A DNA stretch of 64,000 bases, taken from the NCBI GenBank assembly GCA_016185015.1, contig JACPOI010000050.1, forward strand, positions 1 through 64,000, read 5' to 3'. Both the position numbers and the translations under genes were made by a program. This DNA is from Burkholderiales bacterium. Its GTDB lineage: Bacteria; Pseudomonadota; Gammaproteobacteria; Burkholderiales; Burkholderiaceae_C. Positions 21,928 through 31,263 of the stretch are shown one piece after another. The notes under the pieces are model-generated. The model made no database searches, had not been told where the DNA came from, and was given only the letters and a program-made list of their open reading frames with translations. Position 1 is the first letter of the stretch; each line of letters starts with the position of its first letter.

Positions 21928-23094
21928 GTGTCCCGACTGTCGTTTTCCTGGCTGCATCGTTCCGCCGCCCGGCGCTGCTGGGCCGGCCTTGGGCTGTGCC
22001 TGCTACTGACAACCTTGGAGTGCTGGCGGCGTGCACCCGTGCCCGTCGCGCCCCAAGCCACCTGGCCGTCCGGGGCGCAGGCCACCACCGGTCGGCTGGT
22101 ATTGCAGGCGGCGGGTCGTATCCCGATGCCGGTCAACACGCCGGCCGCACATGCCAGTACCCTACTGGCCATGCCACCAGACCATCCGGCGGCCGTACAG
22201 GCCTACTGGTTTGCCGGCTCGCGCGAGAGCGGGCCCGACGTGCAGATTGCCATGTCGCAATTCGATCGCGCCTCGCAGCAATGGGGTCCGGCCAGCTATG
22301 TCGTTAACCGTCATGCCGCTGGCGTGCAACTGGGGTTTGGCCTGCGACGGCTGGGCAACCCGGTGGCCTGGCGCGATGCGCAAGGCCGTATCCATCTCTT
22401 CGTGGTTGCCACCGGCCTGGGGGGCTGGGCGGCCGGGCGCATCCTGCAGTTGCGTCAGGACGCGCCCGGAGAGCCGTTCCAGTCGCTGCGTGTGCTGCCG
22501 CTGTCCTGGTTGTGGAACACCAGTCATCTGGTACGTGCCATGCCGCTACCGCTGGCCGATGGCGGCATGGTGCTGCCGGCGTATTTCGAGCTGGGTGCCA
22601 AGTACCCGATCGCGTTGCGCTTCGATACTGATGGCCGGTTCCGTGGCATGGTGCGCATGTCGCAGCGCCGCGATCTGCTGCAGCCCACGCTGCTGATGCG
22701 CAGTGAGACGCAATGGCTGGCTCTGATGCGCGACAACCGCCCTGAGCGCCGGCTGCGTGCTGCGCAGACAGAGGATGGCGGCCTGCACTGGCAAGACCTG
22801 CCTGATCCTGGCCTGGCGAATCCCGATGCGTCGGCAGTGGGAATCAGCTTGCAGCCTGGCGTGATGATGCTCGCGCATAACCCGCATGCAGAGTCGCGCG
22901 CGCAGCTGGCTTTGAGTCGGTCGAGCGACGGACTGCACTGGACCCAGCTGGACTTGCTGGCCCAAGGGGGTGAGCGCAGCGAATACTCCTATCCGTCCAT
23001 GACCTGGGCGGACGGTAGCCTGTGGGTCAGCTACACCGAGCAGCGTCAGGCCATTGCGTGGCAACGCTTTATCTTTCTCCCGCCAGCACGCTGA
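21928..23094 (+). CDS. Exported BNR/sialidase-like beta-propeller protein
   Basis: A 388-residue protein starting at GTG 21928 with an N-terminal hydrophobic signal or anchor (WAGLGLCLLLTTLECW). It has Asp-box-like turns (SQFDRASQQWGP, AQTEDGGLHWQDL, SRSSDGLHWTQL) typical of six-bladed sialidase-fold propellers, and AYWFAGSRESGPDVQIAMS, the strand carrying a conserved Arg. It is followed 11 bp later by a small membrane-protein gene and then by convergent glycosyltransferase genes, so surface-glycan processing is likely. True sialidase activity is not established, and many BNR proteins of this group are uncharacterised. Confidence 0.7.
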   Translation: MSRLSFSWLHRSAARRCWAGLGLCLLLTTLECWRRAPVPVAPQATWPSGAQATTGRLVLQAAGRIPMPVNTPAAHASTLLAMPPDHPAAVQAYWFAGSRESGPDVQIAMSQFDRASQQWGPASYVVNRHAAGVQLGFGLRRLGNPVAWRDAQGRIHLFVVATGLGGWAAGRILQLRQDAPGEPFQSLRVLPLSWLWNTSHLVRAMPLPLADGGMVLPAYFELGAKYPIALRFDTDGRFRGMVRMSQRRDLLQPTLLMRSETQWLALMRDNRPERRLRAAQTEDGGLHWQDLPDPGLANPDASAVGISLQPGVMMLAHNPHAESRAQLALSRSSDGLHWTQLDLLAQGGERSEYSYPSMTWADGSLWVSYTEQRQAIAWQRFIFLPPAR

Positions 23095-23105
23095 GTCACA
23101 GAACC

Positions 23106-23753
23106 ATGGAGCCGGACACCTTGCTATACGCCTTGTTATCGACACAGACGCCACTGCTGCCCGATCCGGTTACGTCCCGGCTCTACACGGCGCTGGCCTG
23201 GGGTTTAGTGCTGGCCTGGGGTGCGCTGTGGCTGCTACGGCAGTGCGGCGTGCGTGATCGCCGACTCCTGCTGGGCTTGCCGCTATTCCTCATGTTGTGG
23301 TGTCTGTGGCCTGGCGAGTGGTCACCGACCTTCTGGCTGCGCCTTGCTTTTCGTGCCCCCAGCTTGACGGCCAGTTTGCTGTGTACCTGGGCTCTGCTGG
23401 CGCATTCTCAGCCGCAGTCAGTCCGCTCCGCGCCGTTCGATGAGCTACGCGCCTGGGCGCTGGCACCAGCGTTCCTGGGCTGGGTATTGCTACTCGATAC
23501 CTTTGCGCTCGCCCCCGAGAGTCTGTACGCCTGGGGCTTTGCGCCGTTGACCCTGGGGGCACTGGTGTTGCTAGGCCTGCTGCCTTGGTTGCTAGGGGGA
23601 GACCTGGGCCTGTCGATCCTGTGGTCGTCGGCGCTGGCACTTTACGTTCTGCTGCGCCTGCCCACAGGCAACGTCTGGGACGCGTTGCTTGATCCTTGGT
23701 TGTGGATCCTGTTGCAGGCCGACTGGCTGCGGCGCAAGCTTCGGCGCGCCTAG
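23106..23753 (+). CDS. Hypothetical polytopic membrane protein
   Basis: A 215-residue protein with about six hydrophobic helices (AWGLVLAWGALWLL, LLGLPLFLMLWCLWP, SLLCTWALLA, LAPAFLGWVLLLDTFAL and two more) and a short basic tail (RRKLRRA). ATG 23106 was selected because it follows the BNR gene by 11 bp, while an upstream in-frame start would overlap it by more than 70 bp. No family is recognised. Its cotranscription with the BNR protein suggests they work together. Its stop overlaps the convergent GT39 gene by 4 bp. Confidence 0.65.
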   Translation: MEPDTLLYALLSTQTPLLPDPVTSRLYTALAWGLVLAWGALWLLRQCGVRDRRLLLGLPLFLMLWCLWPGEWSPTFWLRLAFRAPSLTASLLCTWALLAHSQPQSVRSAPFDELRAWALAPAFLGWVLLLDTFALAPESLYAWGFAPLTLGALVLLGLLPWLLGGDLGLSILWSSALALYVLLRLPTGNVWDALLDPWLWILLQADWLRRKLRRA

Positions 23754-25522
23754 GACGGAACCAGCAGCCACTCCCGCCGGTACAGCCATTGCTGCGGGTA
23801 CCAGAGGTTGTCCAGCCGCACTTCGCCGGGCAGATGCCGGCTGGTCAGCAACCAGCGCTCGCCCAGCACGCGGCAGCCCGGCAGACAGGGCGGCGCGGTC
23901 TGTGCCGGCTCAGACTGGATCCAGACCACGGCTGCGTGCGCGGCCAGTAATTCCCGAAGTTCTTCAGCCGGTGTCGGTGGCGCCACGCCTTCGGCCCGAC
24001 GTGCCATGGCGCGTGCGCCGGTTTCGTAAGGCAGGAAGTGGTGCGGGCCGGGCAGCAGGAACTGGAAGCGTTCGAACTGGCTGTTGAAACCGTTGGGCAC
24101 GGCGATCTTGCCTTGTGGTGTCGCGGCGATGGCCTGCGCTCCATATCGGCCCACCGGGCCATCCATGGGGGCAGCGCTCAGGTTGAAGGCGACGTAGACC
24201 AGCAGGCTGGCCAGCACCGCGGTGCCACGGCTCCAGGCCGAGCGCCAGAGCCCGGCTGCGATGACCACCGCGCCAGCGGCCACGACCAGCAGGGGCAGTC
24301 CCAGTTCCAGCGTGGAAGACAGGCCAAGGTCATAACCGATCCAGGCGATGCGCGCGATCACGAGCAAAGCCAGACCAGCAATCAGCAGCGTGGGCAGGAA
24401 CCAGGCGCGTGCGATATCACGCCAGTGCAGGGCCAGCAGCATGGCCACGGCCGGCATGGCCGGGATCACGTAACGCGCCGAGCGCTGGCTGGGAAACAGG
24501 AAGACCAGCAGCCACACCAGGGCCCAGGCCAGCAGGATGGCCTGGTGCTGCGGCAGGGGCCAGCTTTTGCGCAGCTGTGGCAGGCGCTTGAGACCCAGCC
24601 AGGCCAGGCCGGGGATGACAAAAAAGAGCAGGCCAGCATTGACCGCATAGGCCAGCAGTTGCGACCAGATGCTGGAGCCGCTGAGCGAGAAGGCCTCCTG
24701 CCACCAGCCGCGCGCATCGGAAAACTTGGCGGCGTTCTCGCCGACGATGAACTCGCGCCAGACTGCCTGCGGATCGGGATCGAGCACGAACCAGAGACCG
24801 AACACCACCAGGGCGAGCACCGCGCTGACGCCGGTCTTCAGTGTGTGCTGCCAGATGGCTCGCCAGCTCAGATGCGATTCGCTGGCCACCAGAGCCAGCC
24901 ACCAGGCCGCGGCGGCCGGCGCGATCAGTGCGAAGGATTTATAGGCCAGGCCCAGGCCCAGACCCAAACCGAAAAGGAGATGGGCCAGCCAGCCGGGGCT
25001 GGCCGCCGGCAGGCGTGCGCGCTGCCAGAGCAAGGCAAACAACGGCAGGCTGAACCAGAAGGTCTCGGGGGCGCTGGTGAGGTAGGGGCGGCCATAGCGG
25101 AAGGTGCTCAGGAAAGCCAGGAAGATGCAGGCCGCCATGAGCCCTTCGCGCCAGCGCTGCGTGACGGCGCGCAGGCACAGCACGATGGCGCCGCTGACCA
25201 GCAGCAGGTAGAGCAGGCTGGGTGTGCGCAGCGCGGCCATGTTCCAGTGCTCCCCCCAGCTGCCGGCCACCATGGCCTGCCAGAAGAGCATGGGGGGTTT
25301 GGTGTTTCGGGTATCGACCAGTTCCGAGGCCAGCGGCAACCACTGGCCGGTGGCCGCGGTCTCGCGCGCGATATGCACGTAGACCATCTCATCGCCATTG
25401 CTGGGGACGTACTGCCCGTCCAGACCGAAGGCATAGGCGAAGGCGGCCAGCAGCAGCAGGGTCAGCCAGAAGGCTGTGGAGTGTTTTTCGGAAGAAATGC
25501 CGGAAGCTTGCATGCGCATCAC
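23750..25522 (-). CDS. GT39/ArnT-like membrane glycosyltransferase
   Basis: A 590-residue polytopic protein of the PMT/ArnT type that uses polyprenyl-phosphate sugar donors in the periplasm. The first periplasmic loop has GQYVPSNGDEMVYVHIA, with the acidic DE pair that is catalytic in ArnT-type enzymes, and later DTRNTKPPMLFWQAMVA and FRYGRPYLTSAPETFWFSLP. About eleven hydrophobic segments follow, then a C-terminal periplasmic domain (from about 465). It forms a leftward series with GtrA, GT9 and metK. Candidate substrates are lipid A or a surface glycan; the sugar is unknown. Confidence 0.85.
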   Translation of the reverse strand: MMRMQASGISSEKHSTAFWLTLLLLAAFAYAFGLDGQYVPSNGDEMVYVHIARETAATGQWLPLASELVDTRNTKPPMLFWQAMVAGSWGEHWNMAALRTPSLLYLLLVSGAIVLCLRAVTQRWREGLMAACIFLAFLSTFRYGRPYLTSAPETFWFSLPLFALLWQRARLPAASPGWLAHLLFGLGLGLGLAYKSFALIAPAAAAWWLALVASESHLSWRAIWQHTLKTGVSAVLALVVFGLWFVLDPDPQAVWREFIVGENAAKFSDARGWWQEAFSLSGSSIWSQLLAYAVNAGLLFFVIPGLAWLGLKRLPQLRKSWPLPQHQAILLAWALVWLLVFLFPSQRSARYVIPAMPAVAMLLALHWRDIARAWFLPTLLIAGLALLVIARIAWIGYDLGLSSTLELGLPLLVVAAGAVVIAAGLWRSAWSRGTAVLASLLVYVAFNLSAAPMDGPVGRYGAQAIAATPQGKIAVPNGFNSQFERFQFLLPGPHHFLPYETGARAMARRAEGVAPPTPAEELRELLAAHAAVVWIQSEPAQTAPPCLPGCRVLGERWLLTSRHLPGEVRLDNLWYPQQWLYRREWLLVPS

Positions 25523-25553
25523 CTGACCCCGCAGGTGAGGGCCATGCCAGCGA

Positions 25554-26048
25554 TTATGGCTCGCGCTTGTGACGGAAAGTCCAGCGGTCGTTGGCGATGA
25601 AGTTGCTGACGCTGGCGATCACGATGGCGATCACGTTGGCCAGCAGGTAGTGCATGCCCATGTGGGTCAGCCACAGCGTGAGCGCGTACTGCAGCAGGAT
25701 GCCCAGCCAGGAGGCCATGGCGTACTGGCCCACTTGGGCCAGCAGGCTGCGTTTGCTCAAGCGCTGGCCTTCTTCGACGGCCGTGGCGTGCAGGCGGTCG
25801 GACCAGGTCCACAGCCGGTTCCAGGTGAAGTTGTTGACGGTGGCCACGGCAATGGCCAGGGCCAGCGAGAAGTAGGGCTTGCTGCCAACCGGTTCGATGG
25901 CACGGAAGAGGAACTCATGGGCAACGTACAGCACGGCCAGATTGACCACCGTGCCGCTGGCGCCGACCAGGCCGAAGCGCACGTAACGGAAGCCATGCAG
26001 CCAGTCGATCAGTTGCCAGAATCGTTCGCGCAGGGAAGGTTTGTTCAT
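25554..26048 (-). CDS. GtrA-family membrane protein
   Basis: A 164-residue GtrA-like protein, thought to help flip polyprenyl-linked sugars across the inner membrane. Signatures include YVRFGLVGASGTVVNLAVLY at the start, FTWNRLWTW in the second third and SNFIANDRWTFRHK at the end, with four transmembrane helices. ATG 26048 was chosen because it overlaps the GT9 stop codon by 4 bp and begins right before the conserved FRYVRFG block. It probably supplies donor lipid for the neighbouring GT39 enzyme. Confidence 0.88.
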   Translation of the reverse strand: MNKPSLRERFWQLIDWLHGFRYVRFGLVGASGTVVNLAVLYVAHEFLFRAIEPVGSKPYFSLALAIAVATVNNFTWNRLWTWSDRLHATAVEEGQRLSKRSLLAQVGQYAMASWLGILLQYALTLWLTHMGMHYLLANVIAIVIASVSNFIANDRWTFRHKREP

Positions 26049-27289
26049 GCGGCAGCGGGTTCTTCGCGCAGCGCCTGCAGGGCATCGGCCAGCACCGGGT
26101 CGGGGGCGATGCGCTTGAGGCACTGGTTGTCGCCGTCACAGAAGGTCAGGCGGTGGTTATAGGCCGAGAGGCAGGGCGAGCAGGCGATGCCCGATTCATA
26201 GACCGTGGCCTTCGGCCCAAAGGAGCCGGGCAGGGGACCGTAGAGCTTGCCAGTCTCGGGGCCGAAGAACATCAGCGTACGGATGGGGGTGAGGCTGGCG
26301 AAGTGGCCCGGGCCGCCGTCGTTGGTCAGCAGCAGATCGCTGGCGTGGAAAAGCATCAGAAGCTCGCGCAGGCTGCGCGTGTAGCCCGTGAGCGCAATGC
26401 ACTGCTCGCTGCCGACCTGCTGCTTGATGTCCTGGGCCAGGGCCATGTCTTCCTTGAGGCCGATGAAACCCACCGCATGGCCCTGTTCACACAGGCCGCG
26501 TGCCACGCGCGCGTAGTGCGCGGCCGGCCAGGCCCGCTCGGGCAGGATGCCGCCGCCCGGGTACATGAGCACGATCTTGCGGCCAAGGAGCACAGGGTGA
26601 TCACGCAGCAGTTTCTCGCGATAGACGGCCAGCTCTTCAGGGGTGAAGGGCACGGACAGGCCGGTTTCTGCGGGGAGTTCGCGGATCGGTGCGGCTTTGT
26701 GGCGCGGGCCCCCATTGCTTTCGAGTGCATCGACCAGCGAGAGGAACTGCTTGCTGATGTGCTGGTAGGGGTTGTAGGGGATGGCGCAGTTGATGTAACT
26801 GCCGCGGTACAGGCCTTCCTGCGTGTGCGGCGTGAAGCCCGCTCGGCGCGGTGCGCCCGTGAGGTAGGCGAGCAGGCTGCTGACACGCGAGAACAGCTCG
26901 CAGTCGATGACGGCGTCCAGCGGCAGGCGGCGCATGGCCACGCTGACGCGCCAGATGTCGCGCACCAAGCTCAGGGGCGAACTGTCGTCGATGCCGTGGA
27001 AATGGGCATCTTCCGTCAGCCGCAGCATGCGCGCGACTTCCTGGTTTTTCTTCAGCTGCAGCACATGCAGGGTGACACCGGGATACTGCTCGCGCAACGC
27101 CTTGAACATGGGGCCGGCCAGCACGATGCTGCCCATTTCGGACAGCAGGATGACGAGGATATGGCGCGGCGCCCGCTGGCGATCGACTTTCGGCGCGCGC
27201 GTGCCGAGCAGACGCGCCCACACGGAGACTGCAGAACATAGGAGCTGGCCGACCCAGCGATCGATCCAGCGTTGTGTCTGCAGCTTCAT
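26045..27289 (-). CDS. GT9-family (heptosyltransferase-like) glycosyltransferase
   Basis: A 414-residue GT-B enzyme like LPS heptosyltransferases (RfaF/RfaQ group). The N-terminal Rossmann half has HILVILLSEMGSIVLAGPMF and ALREQYPGVTLHVLQ, and the C-terminal half has the donor-site block LLMLFHASDLLLTNDGGPGH. Its C-terminal region contains SGIACSPCLSAYNHRLTFC, a Cys-rich stretch found in many GT9 proteins. It lies 21 bp after metK and overlaps gtrA by 4 bp. A role in LPS core or a surface polymer is likely; the exact acceptor cannot be told. Confidence 0.82.
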   Translation of the reverse strand: MKLQTQRWIDRWVGQLLCSAVSVWARLLGTRAPKVDRQRAPRHILVILLSEMGSIVLAGPMFKALREQYPGVTLHVLQLKKNQEVARMLRLTEDAHFHGIDDSSPLSLVRDIWRVSVAMRRLPLDAVIDCELFSRVSSLLAYLTGAPRRAGFTPHTQEGLYRGSYINCAIPYNPYQHISKQFLSLVDALESNGGPRHKAAPIRELPAETGLSVPFTPEELAVYREKLLRDHPVLLGRKIVLMYPGGGILPERAWPAAHYARVARGLCEQGHAVGFIGLKEDMALAQDIKQQVGSEQCIALTGYTRSLRELLMLFHASDLLLTNDGGPGHFASLTPIRTLMFFGPETGKLYGPLPGSFGPKATVYESGIACSPCLSAYNHRLTFCDGDNQCLKRIAPDPVLADALQALREEPAAA

Positions 27290-27310
27290 GCGGTGCGTTC
27301 TCTCTTCTTT

Positions 27311-28495
27311 TTACTTCAGGTCGGCCGCGGCACGCAGCACCTGAGCCTTGTCGGTGCGTTCCCAGGTGAACTCGGGTTCTTCGCGGCCGAAGTGACCGTA
27401 GGCGGCCGACTTCTCGTAGATCGGACGCAGCAGGTCCAGCATCAGGATGATGCCCTTGGGACGCAGGTCGAAGTGCTCGGCCACCAGCGCGGCGATCTTC
27501 TCGTCGGAGATCACGCCGGTGCCCATGGTGTTGACCGTGATGTTCATGGGGCGGGCCACACCGATGGCGTAAGCCACCTGGATCTGGCACTTCTTGGCCA
27601 GGCCGGTAGCCACGATGTTCTTGGCCACGTAGCGGGTCGCGTAGGCGGCCGAGCGATCCACCTTGGACGGGTCCTTGCCCGAGAAGGCACCACCACCGTG
27701 CGGGCAGGCGCCGCCGTAGGTGTCAACGATGATCTTGCGGCCGGTCAGGCCGCAGTCACCCTGGGGGCCACCGACGACGAAACGGCCGGTGGGGTTGACC
27801 AGGTACTTGGTGTCCTTGAGCCATTCCTTGGGCAGCACGGGCTTGATGATCTCTTCGATCACGGCTTCGTAGAAGCTGGCCTTGAGTTTGGTAGCGGTCT
27901 CGGACTGGTCCGGGCTGTGCTGGGTGGACAGCACCACGGTGTCGATGCTGTGCGGCTTGCCGTCCACATAACGCATGGTGACCTGGCTCTTGGCGTCGGG
28001 GCGCAGGAAGGGCAGGCGGCCGTCCTTGCGCAGTTGGGCCTGGCGTTCGACCAGACGGTGCGCGTAGTGGATGGGCGCAGGCATCAGCGCCGGGGTTTCG
28101 TCGCAGGCGTAGCCGAACATCAGGCCCTGGTCGCCGGCGCCGATGTTGAGGTGGTCGTCACTGGCGTGGTCCACGCCCTGGGCGATGTCGTTGGACTGCT
28201 TGTCATAGGCCACCAGCACGGCACAGCCCTTGTAGTCGATGCCGTATTCGGTGTTGTCGTAGCCGATGCGCTTGATGGTGTCGCGCGCGACCTGGATGTA
28301 GTCCACGTGCGCGTTGGTGGTGATCTCGCCGGCCAGCACCACGAGGCCGGTATTGGTCAGCGTTTCGGCGGCCACACGGCTGCGCGGATCCTGCTTGAAA
28401 ATCGCGTCCAGAATCGCATCGGAGATCTGGTCTGCCACCTTGTCGGGATGGCCTTCGGAAACAGATTCGGAAGTGAAGAGATAGTCGTTCGCCAT
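27311..28495 (-). CDS. metK: S-adenosylmethionine synthetase
   Basis: A 394-residue enzyme that makes S-adenosylmethionine from methionine and ATP in the cytoplasm. The N-terminus [20 protein letters not shown] is the family signature and [16 protein letters not shown] the second. [20 protein letters not shown] carries the phosphate-binding lysines. The start at 28495 gives the family's normal N-terminus, with GGAG about nine bases upstream; an open frame extends beyond it without further similarity. It is divergent from an acyltransferase gene and upstream of the GT9 gene. Confidence 0.97.
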   Translation of the reverse strand: MANDYLFTSESVSEGHPDKVADQISDAILDAIFKQDPRSRVAAETLTNTGLVVLAGEITTNAHVDYIQVARDTIKRIGYDNTEYGIDYKGCAVLVAYDKQSNDIAQGVDHASDDHLNIGAGDQGLMFGYACDETPALMPAPIHYAHRLVERQAQLRKDGRLPFLRPDAKSQVTMRYVDGKPHSIDTVVLSTQHSPDQSETATKLKASFYEAVIEEIIKPVLPKEWLKDTKYLVNPTGRFVVGGPQGDCGLTGRKIIVDTYGGACPHGGGAFSGKDPSKVDRSAAYATRYVAKNIVATGLAKKCQIQVAYAIGVARPMNITVNTMGTGVISDEKIAALVAEHFDLRPKGIILMLDLLRPIYEKSAAYGHFGREEPEFTWERTDKAQVLRAAADLK

Positions 28496-28667
28496 TGAAT
28501 AAACTCCAAAAGTGGTTGTCAGGCGCGTTGCCTGGGCTGGGAGCTTCGGCGAACGCTTTAGCAGAGGTGTCATGAATGACGGCACAATCGTTCCCTTTCG
28601 GGGTGCGGCCTGTGCCTGTCGCCCTGCAAGTAGTTCCGTAACTCGGCGACGCCCGCATTTTATCCGA

Positions 28668-29498
28668 ATGATGGTCCTTTTTCGCATCCTGTCCTGGCTG
28701 CCCCTGTGGTTGTTGCACGGCATCGGCTGGGGCTTGGGGTGGCTGGTGTTTGCCCTGTCGCCGACCTATCGGCGGCGTTTTGTCGCGAATGTGCGGCAAG
28801 CCGGTCAGGATTGGCGGCATTGCCGCGTTGCGGTCGGGCAGGCCGGCCGCCTGGTGGCCGAAACGCCGCGCTTGTGGTTTGGTCGACCTGCGAAGGTCAT
28901 CTGGGACGGCGCCCAGCACATTGAGCAGGCCCTGGCGCAGGGTCGTGGCATTGTGTTCCTGACGCCGCATCTGGGCAGCTTCGAGATCACGGCCCAGGCC
29001 TACGCGGCCCGCTTTGGCGCCCGCCAGCCCATCACGGTCCTGTTCCGTCCTTCGCGCCAGCCGCGCCTGCGTGCCCTGGTGGCTTCGGCGCGCACGCGGC
29101 CGGGCTTGCTGGCGGCACCCACCACGCTGGCGGGCGTGAAACAGTTGATCAAATCCCTGCGCCTCGGCCAATCGGTCGGTTTGTTGCCGGACCAGGTGCC
29201 GCCTCAGGGGCTGGGCGTCTGGGCACCTTTTTTTGGTCGCGATGCCTACACCATGACCCTGTCCGCCCGCCTGGCGCAGCAGACGGACGCCGCCGTGTTG
29301 CTGGCCTGGGGTGAGCGCTTGTCCTGGGGGCGTGGCTACACCGTACACGTGCAGCCCCTGGGCACGGAGCTACCCTCCGATCCGCAAGCCGCCGCCACGG
29401 TGATCAACCAGGCCATGGAGCGGGTGATCGCCAGCTGCCCTCGGCAGTACCTCTGGGGTTACGCCCGCTACAAGCAACCGCGTCAGGAGAAACTTTGA
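28668..29498 (+). CDS. LpxL/HtrB-type lysophospholipid or lipid A acyltransferase (first copy)
   Basis: A 276-residue protein anchored by an N-terminal hydrophobic segment ([19 protein letters not shown]). It has the acyltransferase motif with catalytic His in [20 protein letters not shown] (HLGSFE, i.e. HxxxxE) and [23 protein letters not shown], the second block of the HtrB family. Probably adds secondary acyl chains to lipid A or Kdo2-lipid IVA. Two ATG codons (28668, 28671) are possible starts. Its stop TGA shares one base with the ATG of the second copy. Confidence 0.9.
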   Translation: MMVLFRILSWLPLWLLHGIGWGLGWLVFALSPTYRRRFVANVRQAGQDWRHCRVAVGQAGRLVAETPRLWFGRPAKVIWDGAQHIEQALAQGRGIVFLTPHLGSFEITAQAYAARFGARQPITVLFRPSRQPRLRALVASARTRPGLLAAPTTLAGVKQLIKSLRLGQSVGLLPDQVPPQGLGVWAPFFGRDAYTMTLSARLAQQTDAAVLLAWGERLSWGRGYTVHVQPLGTELPSDPQAAATVINQAMERVIASCPRQYLWGYARYKQPRQEKL

Positions 29499-30361
29499 TG
29501 CAGCACCCGGGTGTCCTGTTCATGCGCCTGATCGCGCCCCTGCCCCTGAGCTGGATCCGGGGCCTGGGCACGGTGATGGGCTGGGTACTCTATGCCCTGG
29601 CTGTGCCGCGCAGGCGGGTGATCATGACGAACCTGGCCCTGTGTTTTCCGCAAGAGTCCCTGGCCGTACGGCGGCGTTGGGCACGCGAATGCGTGGTGCA
29701 TTTTGCCCAGGCCTGGTTCGATCGGGCCTGGCTCTGGAACGGCAAACTCGAGGTGCTGCGGCCGCGCCTGCGCATCATCGGCGCGGTCGAGGAGCTGCAG
29801 GGCGATACGCCCACGGTGATCTTCGCCCCGCATTTCTTCGGTCTCGATGCCGCGGGTACGGCGATCAACGACCAGATCCGCCGTCCCATGGTCAGCATCT
29901 ACACGCCGCAGCGCAACGAGGCCGTGGACCAGTGGCTGCACGACGGGCGGCGGCGCTTTGGCAATCTGCAGCTGTTCTACCGCGACCAGGGTGTCAAGGG
30001 CATCGTCGCCGCGCTGCGCGAAGGTGCGCTGCTGTACTTGCTGTCCGACATGAACTTCGGGCCCGAGGAGTCGATCTTCGTCCCCTTCTACGGCGTGCAG
30101 GCGGCCACGGTCCCCTCGTTGCCGCGCTTTGCGCGCCTGGGCCGTGCCAAGGTCGTGCCGGTGACGGCGCGTTTGACGCCCCAGGGCTACGACATCGAGG
30201 TGCACCCCGCCTGGGAAAACTATCCGAGTGTTGACGTGCAGGCCGATACAGCCTATATGAACCACTGGCTCGAAGGCGTGATCAACACCATGCCTTCGCA
30301 GTACTACTGGGTGCACAAGCGCTTCAAGACCCGACCGCCGGGTGAACCGTCGGTTTACTGA
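29498..30361 (+). CDS. LpxL/HtrB-type acyltransferase (second copy)
   Basis: A 287-residue paralogue of the preceding gene. The catalytic block here is TVIFAPHFFGLDAAG (H..xxxD rather than HxxxxE), followed by ALLYLLSDMNFGPEESIFVP and FYGVQAATVPSLPRFARLG. The C-terminus QYYWVHKRFKTRP is the family's usual end. ATG 29498 overlaps the stop of the first copy by one base, so they are translationally coupled. Betaproteobacteria commonly encode such tandem pairs that add two secondary acyl chains to lipid A. Confidence 0.9.
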   Translation: MQHPGVLFMRLIAPLPLSWIRGLGTVMGWVLYALAVPRRRVIMTNLALCFPQESLAVRRRWARECVVHFAQAWFDRAWLWNGKLEVLRPRLRIIGAVEELQGDTPTVIFAPHFFGLDAAGTAINDQIRRPMVSIYTPQRNEAVDQWLHDGRRRFGNLQLFYRDQGVKGIVAALREGALLYLLSDMNFGPEESIFVPFYGVQAATVPSLPRFARLGRAKVVPVTARLTPQGYDIEVHPAWENYPSVDVQADTAYMNHWLEGVINTMPSQYYWVHKRFKTRPPGEPSVY

Positions 30362-31263
30362 GCCAGGAAACGCTGCAGCGAGGCGATCACGTGCTGCGGC
30401 TGCTCGTGCACGACCCAGTGCGTGGCGTCGGGCAAGGTTTCCAGCGTGAGTTGGGGGATGTAGTCGTCGAGCCCCTCGATCAATTCGGGCGGCAGCGCCG
30501 TATCCCCCAGGGCCCAGAGCACGAGCGTGGGTAGGGTAATGGTGAGCATCTCGCGCGGCAATTCGATCGCGCTGGCGGCCGGGTCCCCGGGGCGCGGTGG
30601 GCGCAGCGGGGAGGCGCGGTAGTAATTGCATCCCCCGGTCAGGCCCTGGTCCCAGACGTCGCGGTAACGCGCCTTCACCTCATCGGTGAGCCAGCCAAAG
30701 CCGCCCGCACCGGCGCCCATGCCCAGGAAGAAGTCCCAGAGCCGGCGGTAGTCGTCCTCGGCCAACAGCTTTTCGGCATCGGGCCGGATCAGGAAGTTCA
30801 TGTAGGCGCTGGCGGCCTGCTGCTTCGGGTTGTTTTTCAGCTCGCGCAGGAAGGTGCCTGGGTGCGGCGAATTGATGATGGCCAGCTTGGCGCTGAGCTG
30901 CGGCAACTGGTTGGCGAAATTCCAGGCCACGGCGCCGCCCCAGTCGTGTGCGATCAGGCAGGCTAGGGGGGCGGTGCCTGCTTCGATGGCGACCAGCGCC
31001 GCGATGTCCTGCACCAGATGCTTGGCGCGGTAGGCGGCCACGTCGGTGGGTGCGCTGGACTTCTCGTAACCGCGCAGATTGGGGGCTACGCAACGGTAGC
31101 CGCCGTTTTCGGGCTGGGCGAAATGGGCCAGCAGTTCATCCCAGACAAAAGCGGCTTCCGGGAAGCCGTGCAGAAAGATCAGGACCGGTCGGCCGCGGTC
31201 CCCCGCAGCGCGGCAGCTCAGGGAGATGCCGTGCGGCAGCGGCTGCAGCCAGGTTTCGATCAT
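30355..31263 (-). CDS. Alpha/beta hydrolase, epoxide-hydrolase-like
   Basis: A 302-residue alpha/beta-hydrolase-fold enzyme. It has the oxyanion region FLHGFPEAAFVWDELLAHF (HGFP) and the nucleophile in CLIAHDWGGAVAWNFA, where D replaces S as in epoxide hydrolases and haloalkane dehalogenases. The cap has a Tyr (YRDVWDQGLTGGCNYYR) that could protonate the epoxide. The acid is in LGDTALPPE and the final His in LPDATHWVVHE. ATG 31263 overlaps the engB stop by 4 bp. Its 3' end overlaps the convergent acyltransferase by 7 bp. Confidence 0.85.
   Translation of the reverse strand: MIETWLQPLPHGISLSCRAAGDRGRPVLIFLHGFPEAAFVWDELLAHFAQPENGGYRCVAPNLRGYEKSSAPTDVAAYRAKHLVQDIAALVAIEAGTAPLACLIAHDWGGAVAWNFANQLPQLSAKLAIINSPHPGTFLRELKNNPKQQAASAYMNFLIRPDAEKLLAEDDYRRLWDFFLGMGAGAGGFGWLTDEVKARYRDVWDQGLTGGCNYYRASPLRPPRPGDPAASAIELPREMLTITLPTLVLWALGDTALPPELIEGLDDYIPQLTLETLPDATHWVVHEQPQHVIASLQRFLAQ

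Noticed and set aside
24038-25600. 520-codon plus-strand frame opposite the GT39 gene
   Set aside because: Gln/Gly-rich antisense frame with no transmembrane or enzyme pattern, typical of GC-rich shadow frames.
28496-28667. Possible SAM- or SAH-sensing riboswitch in the metK leader
   Set aside because: I read the minus strand between metK and the acyltransferase for known SAM/SAH riboswitch cores and could not recognise one. A covariance-model search would be decisive.
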